Positions 1 through 5,315 of a stretch of 6,549 nt of DNA are shown piece after piece. A model generated the notes under the pieces. The model searched no databases. It was given only the letters and a program-made list of their open reading frames with translations, and was not told the origin of the DNA. Made by a program: the position numbers and the translations under genes. This DNA is from Patescibacteria group bacterium. GTDB taxonomy: Bacteria > Patescibacteriota > WWE3 > UBA101185 > UBA10185. Where the stretch lies: NCBI GenBank assembly GCA_018056275.1, contig JAGPFW010000038.1, positions 1 to 6,549 of the forward strand, in the 5' to 3' direction. Positions within the stretch are counted from its first letter, which is position 1. Each line of letters begins with the position of its first letter.

Positions 1-795
1 CGATACACCTGCTTCCCCAGCAATGGCTTTGGCGATTAGAGTTTTTCCTACTCCTGCAGGACCTACTAACAAAATCCCTTTGGGAATTCTTGCCCCCAAT
101 TTTCTGTATTTTTCAGCATTCTTTAAGAAGTCAACAATTTCAGTTACTTCTCTTTTTGCTTCCTCGTTCCCTGCAACATCCGCAAATGTTATTTTTGTTT
201 TCCCTTTTTGAAAGAGTTTTGCTCTTGATTTACCAAAAGAAAGTATGTCTCCTCCAGCGTTTTTCATTCTGCTTAAAAAAAGAATCAGAATCGCTATGGG
301 AAAGGCAAAGGAAAGAAGTGTGGGTATGAGCTCTATCCAAAAAGGAGGTTTTTCTACTTTATATTCCCCAGGAATTTTAGAAATGTCCAAGTTATGGTTT
401 GTTAATATTTCCGAAAAACTTACATTGGACTCTTTTTTTGTGGAAAGTTTTGTTCCGTTCTTTAGTTGTATTTCAATGGAATCGTTAATAACTGTGATAT
501 TCTGAACTTTCTCCTCTTGGATAAGTTGTAGAACCTCATTTAGGGGTTTTTCTTCTGGTGTGGGAGTAAAAGCGTTGGGGGTTGCAATTACCCATAAAAC
601 AAAGAACAAAAAAATATAAAAAAACATATTTTTGTAGAAAGGAATTTTTTCCAGAGGTATCTGGTTTGTATTTTCGGTGTTTCCTTTTTTCTTGGACTTT
701 GTGGTTTCAGTCTTTTTCCCTAGAAATTGTACTTTATTCTGATTTTCTTTTTTTATCCCTTTATGGTTTTCTTTTTCATCTTTTTCTGTTTTCAT
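1..795 (-). CDS. ftsH: ATP-dependent zinc metalloprotease FtsH, N-terminal part (cut by the window edge)
   Basis: Membrane-anchored AAA+ protease that unfolds and degrades membrane and regulatory proteins in the cytoplasm. Only the first 265 codons are in the window; the rest of the ATPase and the HEXXH protease domain lie beyond the left edge. Reading from the ATG at 795: residues 1-50 are a lysine- and glutamate-rich cytoplasmic extension; a first membrane span lies at about 52-71 (FFYIFLFFVLWVIA); an extracytoplasmic region of about 80 residues follows; a second span lies at about 153-175. Next come the FtsH-typical linker GGDILSFGKSRAKL (181-194), TFADVAGNEEAKREV (203-217) and a Walker A GPAGVGKT (245-252). 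Most family members start only a few residues before the first span, so the charged extension is longer than usual. Walker A differs from the usual GPPGTGKT at two positions. The ribosome site before the ATG is weak (AGG three bases upstream is too close), so the start rests on the first available ATG. The family call is secure. Confidence 0.95.
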   Translation of the reverse strand, partial: MKTEKDEKENHKGIKKENQNKVQFLGKKTETTKSKKKGNTENTNQIPLEKIPFYKNMFFYIFLFFVLWVIATPNAFTPTPEEKPLNEVLQLIQEEKVQNITVINDSIEIQLKNGTKLSTKKESNVSFSEILTNHNLDISKIPGEYKVEKPPFWIELIPTLLSFAFPIAILILFLSRMKNAGGDILSFGKSRAKLFQKGKTKITFADVAGNEEAKREVTEIVDFLKNAEKYRKLGARIPKGILLVGPAGVGKTLIAKAIAGEAGVS

Positions 796-828
796 ACCTA
801 ATCTTTTTCAAATCATTTAAGCCTTGTG

Positions 829-834
829 ATTATA
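829..834 (-). promoter_or_regulatory. Possible -10 box (TATAAT) for ftsH
   Basis: A perfect TATAAT on the minus strand starts three bases after the trpS stop codon and lies about 33 bases before the ftsH ATG. This would give a leader of roughly 25 nt. At 17 bp spacing the -35 position reads ATGCAA, a poor match to TTGACA, and no extended TGn is present. In AT-rich DNA a lone TATAAT can arise by chance, but its place in the only gap between the two genes favours a real promoter. Confidence 0.35.
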
Positions 835-836
835 CC

Positions 837-1853
837 TTAAACCAAATCAAGTTGCATGGCCTCTTTCACTTCTGCCAAGGTTTTCTGGGCTTCTTTTCTT
901 GCTTTTTCCGTTCCTCTTTGGAGAATTTCACGCACTTCCTCTAAATGGTTCTCATAGTAAGCATACTTTTCTCTAATGGGTTCCAAAAAATTATCCAAAG
1001 CGGTATAGAGTCTTTCTTTTACTTCAATATCTCCAACGGTGCCCTTAGTATATCGATCTTTTAGGTTGGCAACTTCTTGTGGATTTGGGTTAAACGCGTC
1101 ATGATAGATAAAGACTGGATTTCCCTCTACGGTTCCAGGATCTGTGGCTTTGATTCTATGGGGATCTGTATACATATTCATTACTTTTTGTTTTAATGTT
1201 TCTTTAGGCTCGTTTAGAAAGATTGAGTTTCCTAATGATTTGGTCATTTTTGCATTTCCGTCAGTTCCCACAAGGCGTGCTACTTTTCCAATGAGCGGTT
1301 CTGGCTCATTAAAAACTTCCTTGTATATGCTATTAAATTTACGAGCTACTTCTCGGGTTAATTCAATGTGAGGGAGCTGGTCTTCTCCAACAGGTACTAA
1401 ATCTGCTTTTACTCCTAATATGTCAGCTGCTTGCAGAATTGGAAAATTAACAAATCCGAGCGAAAAAGTATCTCCTAAGTTTTTATCTCTAATCTCTTCT
1501 TTTAAGGTTGGGTTTCTCAAAGCTCTATTGTGCGAAGTGAGCATGCTAAAAATTATCCCTAATTGGTATATCTCGGGAATTGCGGATTCAGGGAAGAAGT
1601 AAGTTTTTTCAGGATCCATTCCAACCGAAAGATTTGCAATGACAACATCAAAAACGGATCTTGCTATTGTTTCCGGATTTTCCACATATTTTGGATACGC
1701 AAATGCGTGCATGTCGGCAATGATGATAAAGGTTTCATATTCTTTTTGAAGCTTTACGCGGTTTTCTAGGGACCCTACAAAGTGCCCTAGGTGTAGTTTT
1801 CCTGTGGCATTGTCTCCAGTTAGGATGCGTTTTTGTTTAATAGTATTTTCCAT
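837..1853 (-). CDS. trpS: Tryptophanyl-tRNA synthetase (tryptophan--tRNA ligase)
   Basis: Class I aminoacyl-tRNA synthetase that activates tryptophan with ATP and charges tRNA-Trp in the cytoplasm; normally a homodimer. From the ATG at 1853 it is 338 residues, the usual length for bacterial TrpRS. Visible motifs: RILTGDNATGKLHLGH at 9-24 with the HIGH signature as HLGH (21-24); FPILQAADILG (137-147), whose Asp (D144) corresponds to the residue that binds the indole nitrogen; VPVGEDQ with HIEL (153-165); and the KMSKS loop as KMTKS (202-206). Family members more often read PTG where this has ATG, and MAAD where this has QAAD. A longer in-frame form from a TTG at 1871 adds six residues and has a much better ribosome site (AAGGAG, 11 nt away). 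The ATG has only GAGG 12 nt upstream but gives the more usual N-terminus. No terminator hairpin is visible after the stop. Confidence 0.96.
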   Translation of the reverse strand: MENTIKQKRILTGDNATGKLHLGHFVGSLENRVKLQKEYETFIIIADMHAFAYPKYVENPETIARSVFDVVIANLSVGMDPEKTYFFPESAIPEIYQLGIIFSMLTSHNRALRNPTLKEEIRDKNLGDTFSLGFVNFPILQAADILGVKADLVPVGEDQLPHIELTREVARKFNSIYKEVFNEPEPLIGKVARLVGTDGNAKMTKSLGNSIFLNEPKETLKQKVMNMYTDPHRIKATDPGTVEGNPVFIYHDAFNPNPQEVANLKDRYTKGTVGDIEVKERLYTALDNFLEPIREKYAYYENHLEEVREILQRGTEKARKEAQKTLAEVKEAMQLDLV

Positions 1854-1882
1854 AGGGAAATTATACCTCAACTACTTGGTAG

Positions 1883-1888
1883 CTCCTT
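1883..1888 (-). promoter_or_regulatory. Strong Shine-Dalgarno (AAGGAG) before trpS
   Basis: AAGGAG on the minus strand lies 11 nt before a TTG (1871) in the trpS frame and 29 nt before the ATG at 1853. It is the best ribosome site of any gene in the window. The distance fits the TTG, at the long end of normal spacing, and not the ATG. It is the main argument for a non-ATG start of trpS. The codon directly before the TTG is an in-frame stop, so no longer form is possible. Confidence 0.5.
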
Positions 1889-1939
1889 TCAAATTTAGAG
1901 TTTTGTGAGACTATTTTGAGTTTATGGTGAAAGTCTTTC

Positions 1940-2338
1940 TTATTCAGTTACCTCACCATCAAACTCCGCTTCATTGGCTTCAGCCTCTTTTTTTGTGGCT
2001 CTTACAATCCCATCTTTGTGGTGCGCGGGAGAATAGATGGTATATAGTTTTAACTCTTTTGTTTCGGATGTATTCAAAATATTGTGTTTTGCCCCAGCGG
2101 GGACCACTATTGCAAAACCATCACTTATTGAGTATTCGTTTTCGTCAATAATGCATTTTCCCTGTCCTGCTTCAAATCTAAAAAATTGGTCATTTTCCAT
2201 GTGAACTTCCATACCAATCTCTTCCAAAGGTTTAAGTGTCATTAGTACCAACTGGCTGTGTTTTCCTGTATAGAGTACTTTCCTAAAATTAGAATTTTCT
2301 ACCGTGTCTTTTTCTATGTTTGTGCAGTATCCTTTCAT
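1940..2338 (-). CDS. Single-domain cupin protein
   Basis: Small cytoplasmic beta-barrel protein of 132 residues, the common size of single-domain cupins; substrate unknown. The first cupin motif is at about 42-60 (IGMEVHMENDQFFRFEAGQG). It has only one His (H46), with Glu/Asp/Gln (E48, D50, Q51) where the consensus has HxH and E. The second motif is clear at 74-89: a glycine, then PAGAKHNILN with P80, G82, H85 and N89. H46, Q51 and H85 are the likely metal ligands. A charged tail rich in Glu and Ala follows residue 105. The start is well supported: AAAGGA lies 4 nt before the ATG. Neighbours are unrelated household genes, and a possible promoter lies 36 bases upstream, so it may be transcribed alone or with trpS. 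The lineage resembles cupins annotated as mannose-6-phosphate isomerase-like, but no catalytic role can be read from the sequence. Confidence 0.9.
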   Translation of the reverse strand: MKGYCTNIEKDTVENSNFRKVLYTGKHSQLVLMTLKPLEEIGMEVHMENDQFFRFEAGQGKCIIDENEYSISDGFAIVVPAGAKHNILNTSETKELKLYTIYSPAHHKDGIVRATKKEAEANEAEFDGEVTE

Positions 2339-2373
2339 AAGTTCCTTTCTTTTAAGAAGTTTTTACTGGGTTT

Positions 2374-2382
2374 ATTTTAACA
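2374..2382 (-). promoter_or_regulatory. Possible extended -10 promoter (TGTTAAAAT) for the cupin gene
   Basis: In the 122 bp gap between tsaE and the cupin gene the minus strand reads TGT-TAAAAT, an extended -10 element 36 bases before the cupin ATG. No good -35 box is seen at 16-18 bp (AGCAAA at 17). Upstream of it is a CAA-rich, G-poor tract. No hairpin followed by a T run that could end the preceding operon is present in this gap. Confidence 0.35.
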
Positions 2383-2460
2383 TGTTGTTTGTTGTATTTG
2401 CTTGTTGGATGATTTTTTAGTGATATTTGTGTGTTGTAAGCACAATCTTTTTAGTAGTTC

Positions 2461-2949
2461 CTATTTAAAATAGATTCTTCGGCTATTTCCTCCCAAGTCC
2501 TCAAAGATAATTCGCACTGTATTAGCGGGTAAAATATTTTCGGCAATTTCTGGCCATTCAATAATTGTTACGCTGTTTTTTTGCCAAAAATATTCTTCCA
2601 AACCCAGGCCTTCTAATTCTTTGGGATTTTGTAAACGGTATAGGTCAAGATGATTTACTTTTTCTATTTGAGATGTTTCTAGGGTAGGGGAGTCTAGACA
2701 CTTTGTGGTCTTTTCTTCTTTATTTGTATACAAGGAATCCTTATTTCTCTCATAAACCCTTGCCAAAATAAATGAAGGGCTTTGCACTTTTGCGACTATA
2801 CCCAATGCCTCTACCAAAAAACGTGTAAAAGTGGTTTTTCCAGTACCCAAGTTTCCATACAAGGCCAAAACCGCGCCTACTTCCAAGTCTTTTGCTAATT
2901 TTCCAGCCAGGCTTTTAGTCTCTTCGGTAGAATTAACGACCTCTTCCAT
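2461..2949 (-). CDS. tsaE: tRNA threonylcarbamoyladenosine biosynthesis ATPase TsaE, with an internal insertion
   Basis: P-loop ATPase that works with TsaB and TsaD to make the t6A37 modification on ANN-decoding tRNAs. Motifs in order: an N-terminal STEETKSLAGKLA helix; Walker A GNLGTGKTT (32-40); the switch-like SPSF (57-60); HLDLYRL (100-106); and IIEWPE (129-134) near the end. At 162 residues it is at the upper end of the family range. The extra length lies between RVYE (64-67) and VNHLDLYRL, where about 30 polar residues (68-97) replace what is usually a short turn. The start is supported by AGGA 6 nt before the ATG and by the complete N-terminus. It also means the gene overlaps the end of the VanZ-like gene by 55 nt in another frame. 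It is last in the envelope operon. The final 13 bases form a short perfect inverted repeat (CTATTT-A-AAATAG), too short for a terminator. Confidence 0.95.
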   Translation of the reverse strand: MEEVVNSTEETKSLAGKLAKDLEVGAVLALYGNLGTGKTTFTRFLVEALGIVAKVQSPSFILARVYERNKDSLYTNKEEKTTKCLDSPTLETSQIEKVNHLDLYRLQNPKELEGLGLEEYFWQKNSVTIIEWPEIAENILPANTVRIIFEDLGGNSRRIYFK

Positions 2950-3299
2950 ATAATTCCTATTCCAACTAGTGCTCCAAAACTATTTACTAAAATATCTTTG
3001 TACTCAAAGGATCTTCCTGGGATATACCTTTGTAAATATTCCATTAAAGCCCCGTAAAACACCGTTATTATAAAACCCTTCTTTTCTGACTTAGTTGATT
3101 TATATAATCCTAAACATAATAATATATATGCTATGAAATGCCCTTTAATATGATAAGATTCGTTTCCCACTCCCATGTATTCGACGGTTTTACCTGGTAT
3201 TACACTTAAAATAAATATTAAGAAAGCTATTGTAATGGTTACCCCATACCTCTCGCACAAATTCTTGAACTGTAGGTTTTTAGAGTTTAAAGTTTTCAC
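2895..3299 (-). CDS. VanZ-like family integral membrane protein
   Basis: Membrane protein of 134 residues with four predicted spans, at about 18-36, 52-66, 74-90 and 103-118. It has the conserved VanZ-like pattern: H54 with AY (57-58), YGALMEYLQ (82-90), PGRSFEYKD (94-102), then N106 and G109 in the last span. VanZ itself gives low-level teicoplanin resistance in enterococci, but most family members have no known activity, so resistance should not be assumed. The start codon is GTG and overlaps the stop of the upstream gene by four bases (GTGA). No Shine-Dalgarno is visible, so translational coupling is likely. The 3' end overlaps tsaE by 55 nt. Its place behind FtsEX and a peptidoglycan hydrolase suggests a cell-envelope role (inference). 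Confidence 0.85.
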   Translation of the reverse strand: MKTLNSKNLQFKNLCERYGVTITIAFLIFILSVIPGKTVEYMGVGNESYHIKGHFIAYILLCLGLYKSTKSEKKGFIITVFYGALMEYLQRYIPGRSFEYKDILVNSFGALVGIGIIWKRSLILPKRLKAWLEN

Positions 3300-3952
3300 A
3301 AAAGCATTCTATCATCTTTCTTTATAAAACCTATTATTGCGGATACGCCCATTCCACTAAGATTCCACACCAAAGATGATTTTTTGTTTTTTAGGTTTTC
3401 TAGCCTTTGGGTTTGCTCTTGTGTGGGAATATCCAAAGCTTTTTCTTCTGCCCGTTCGCTCTCTTGGGTTTCGCCATCAATGCCACCCCTTTTTTGTCTC
3501 CAATCAGATGTGTTTTGATTAATCCTTGCTGCATAATTATTGTATGAATCACTGCTCCAAAGGATTTTCTCTGGTGTTTTGAATTCTTCTCCTGTAGTTG
3601 TATTTTTTATTTTGATATACAAATTAGCCTTTTCCTTAGTTCCTAATATTCGTATTTTTGTCGTATTTTCTATGGAAGGCATTTTTCCCCAGGAATTAGT
3701 TGTAAAAACCCACTCGCCTTTATCTGCATCCATTATTTGTATGGAATTTCCATTTGAGTATGGTTTTATTTTGTACCTATCTGGATTAATCACTTTCCCT
3801 TTATAAAGTATTTTAATCTCAATAATTCCTGATTGCGGAATCAGGTGTGTATTGGTAGAAAAATCAAAAAAATACTCCTCTTGAGTTTGGGCATTCACTC
3901 TAAAAAGAATCACAGAAAAAAATGGAAGTATAAGTTTTAGAATTTTGAGCAC
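3296..3952 (-). CDS. Unrecognised secreted or membrane-anchored protein
   Basis: I do not recognise this 218-residue protein. It begins with a typical signal peptide (MLKILKLILPFFSVILF, likely cut near VNA-Q at 21-22). Residues about 25-120 look beta-rich, with alternating hydrophobic positions (IIEIKILYKGKVI, ANLYIKIKNTTTGEEF), possibly an Ig-like or other sandwich fold. Residues 150-190 are charged and of low complexity (Gln, Glu, Lys, Arg). A moderately hydrophobic segment at 192-209 (SSLVWNLSGMGVSAIIGF), followed by KKDD, could be a C-terminal anchor. The start is GTG. An in-frame stop lies four codons upstream, and the signal peptide begins right at the GTG, so this start is well supported despite a weak ribosome site. 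It sits 60 nt after the M23 peptidase and is joined to the VanZ-like gene by a GTGA overlap, so an envelope role linked to FtsEX is plausible but unproven. Confidence 0.8.
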   Translation of the reverse strand: MLKILKLILPFFSVILFRVNAQTQEEYFFDFSTNTHLIPQSGIIEIKILYKGKVINPDRYKIKPYSNGNSIQIMDADKGEWVFTTNSWGKMPSIENTTKIRILGTKEKANLYIKIKNTTTGEEFKTPEKILWSSDSYNNYAARINQNTSDWRQKRGGIDGETQESERAEEKALDIPTQEQTQRLENLKNKKSSLVWNLSGMGVSAIIGFIKKDDRMLL

Positions 3953-4012
3953 AGACTTACTTTAAAGACCGGTTTGTAATTGTAAATATGCTTGTGTCTA
4001 TCTTGAGTAGAT

Positions 4013-5314
4013 TTAATAATTTACATGTAAATAAAAGGATTCCACATTATCAGCATGTTCTATTTTAATATATTGAAGTTTGCAATACCCCGTCTCGTAG
4101 TAACCTCTATAGTATATTCCGTTTTCTACGGCGTAGATTGTGAGTGTGGTGCTACTTATGTCTATTCCATCATGAAAGGTGTAGTATCCTCTGAGCCAAG
4201 GAAGATTTCTTATAGCCCATGTATTTCCATAACCTTGATGCATAGTAACATGCCCCTTAAGAGGCCATTCCCAATCCCCTTGTGGGTTAAAGCTATCCCC
4301 TGGAGAGCAACTCCCTGCCCCGCTACAATTTGAATAATTTGTAATGGGTCTTAGATAATTCAGTGGATTTTTGGTTCCTCCCTTTTTTCTTATGGTAAAA
4401 TGCAGATGCGTTCCATTTGAATTACAGGATGCCCCTGATATTACTGACCCTATTGCTTGGCCTGCCCTTACAGTTAAGCCACTTTCTTCTATACCCGCCC
4501 CTTGTAAAATGGCTTGAATAGAAATGTATTCTTGGCGCGCTTGGTCTAATAAGGCCTGATACCGGTTTTCATCATTTTGAGTCTCTCGTAACAGCCTTTC
4601 TTTTACCTCCTTTTGCCCATCCAATTGATTTTTATAATCTTCCAAACTTATCTTCTGTTGCTCCACTTCAGCTTTTAATCTCTCCTCCTCCTCTTTTTTA
4701 TCCTCAAAAATATCCTTTTGATTTGTGTATGCCTTTTTTGTTTTCTCCATCTCATCCAGTAAGTCCTTGTCTTTTTCCTGCATAGCTTGGGAATAGGTAT
4801 TTATTTGGATTTTCCTTTCTAGTTCTGTGGGTTGAAGCAAAAATAAGAGCATTCGAAGCCCTTTTGGAATTGCCTGCTCCGACTTGTATTGTTCTCGTTG
4901 TCTTTGATTTAGCAATTCCTCTTGGTAATCTATTGAATTTGCAATTCTATCTAGCCTTGTATTTAAATTGTCTATCTCCTCCCCTAGTTTGGCTATTTTT
5001 TCTGTAGTTAAGTAAATTTGATTATTAACATTTTGAATCCTTAGCTGAGTTAGATACATTTGATTATCCAAGTAATCAATTTCGCTTTGCAAAGTCCCTC
5101 TCTGATCTTGTAATTCACCCAATTTTTTTTCGTACTTTTTTATTTTTGACTCTAGCTCTTCAATCTCTTCTTTATTCTCCTCTTTCTCTTGAGTTGTATT
5201 TTCTGCAGAGTCCTCTTTGGCAATCGCAGTTTTTATAGAAAAAGCAAATACACCTGCAGTAAGCAAAAGGATTGGTAATTTTTTCACTAGGGGAACACCT
5301 TTAAAAGCATGCAT
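4013..5314 (-). CDS. Secreted coiled-coil M23 (LytM) peptidase with rotated domain order, likely FtsEX effector
   Basis: Probable cell-wall endopeptidase acting outside the membrane. From the ATG at 5314 (433 residues): a signal peptide at about 10-32 (KKLPILLLTAGVFAFS, cut after AIA); a long Lys/Glu/Gln coiled coil at about 37-266, broken at 147-166 by a hydrophobic stretch (GLRMLLFLLQ); then the M23 motifs. These occur in unusual order: AGQAIG (284-289), GTHLHF (301-306) and NPLNYL (316-321), a Gly/Ser/Cys linker, then WPLKG (350-354), HDGID (381-385) and YLHV (428-431), and the protein ends at NY433. Likely zinc ligands are H305, H381 and D385, with H303 and H430 as the catalytic-type histidines, so it may be active. 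It follows ftsX by one base. Two other starts are possible: a TTG at 5326 inside ftsX, and a GTG at 5287 with AAAGGTG 8 nt upstream, which gives a compact MKK signal peptide. EnvC and PcsB are the functional parallels. Confidence 0.9.
   Translation of the reverse strand: MHAFKGVPLVKKLPILLLTAGVFAFSIKTAIAKEDSAENTTQEKEENKEEIEELESKIKKYEKKLGELQDQRGTLQSEIDYLDNQMYLTQLRIQNVNNQIYLTTEKIAKLGEEIDNLNTRLDRIANSIDYQEELLNQRQREQYKSEQAIPKGLRMLLFLLQPTELERKIQINTYSQAMQEKDKDLLDEMEKTKKAYTNQKDIFEDKKEEEERLKAEVEQQKISLEDYKNQLDGQKEVKERLLRETQNDENRYQALLDQARQEYISIQAILQGAGIEESGLTVRAGQAIGSVISGASCNSNGTHLHFTIRKKGGTKNPLNYLRPITNYSNCSGAGSCSPGDSFNPQGDWEWPLKGHVTMHQGYGNTWAIRNLPWLRGYYTFHDGIDISSTTLTIYAVENGIYYRGYYETGYCKLQYIKIEHADNVESFYLHVNY
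4016..4276 (-). other. M23 domain, N-terminal half of the canonical fold (placed last here)
   Basis: This stretch encodes the part that opens a normal M23 domain: WPLKG, then QGYG, the zinc-binding HDGID, YAVENG (equivalent to the usual YA..DG turn), a IEH and finally YLHV. The chain stops three residues after the His of YLHV. In ordinary M23 proteins this point is followed by the V..G..V..GQ.IG strand pair and the HLH motif, which here lie upstream instead. Confidence 0.75.
4346..4480 (-). other. M23 domain, C-terminal half of the canonical fold (placed first here)
   Basis: This stretch encodes what normally closes an M23 domain: LTVRAGQAIGSV, then NGTHLHFTIR with the HxH zinc and catalytic pair (4400-4408), and NPLNYL, the usual final helix or strand. 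It follows directly on the coiled coil. A linker of about 25 residues, with two of the four mature-chain cysteines, joins it to the other half. Confidence 0.75.
5296..5302 (-). promoter_or_regulatory. Possible ribosome site (AAAGGTG) for an internal GTG start of the M23 gene
   Basis: AAAGGTG on the minus strand lies 8 nt before a GTG at 5287 in the M23 frame. Starting there would give MKKLPILLLTAGVFAFS, a textbook signal peptide, and a 28-base gap to ftsX. The ATG at 5314 and the TTG at 5326 have no comparable site. It may equally be chance within coding sequence if the ATG is used by coupling to ftsX. Confidence 0.4.
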
Positions 5315-5315
5315 A

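Noticed and set aside
811..831. A small inverted repeat (AATCA...TGATT) between trpS and ftsH as a terminator.
   Set aside because: The stem is only 5 bp and AT-rich, the loop is 11 nt, and no T run follows.
2339..2460. A terminator for the envelope operon in the tsaE-cupin gap (TTGTG...CACAA, and CTATTTAAAATAG at the tsaE stop).
   Set aside because: Stems are 5-6 bp and AT-rich, one has a 9-nt loop and the other almost no loop, and neither is followed by a T run on the coding strand.
3296..3299. Recoding of TGA as an amino acid, as in some CPR lineages.
   Set aside because: TGA serves as a natural stop in a GTGA overlap, and no conserved gene here needs TGA read as sense; TAA and TAG are also used as stops.
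2895..3299. Calling the VanZ-like gene a glycopeptide resistance determinant.
   Set aside because: VanZ-like domains are widespread in bacteria without resistance, and no other van genes are present.
3953..4015. A frameshift at the end of the M23 gene that hides a normal C-terminal half.
   Set aside because: All three frames after YLHV were read. None gives a GQ.IG or HLH motif before the next gene, and those motifs are already present upstream in the same protein.
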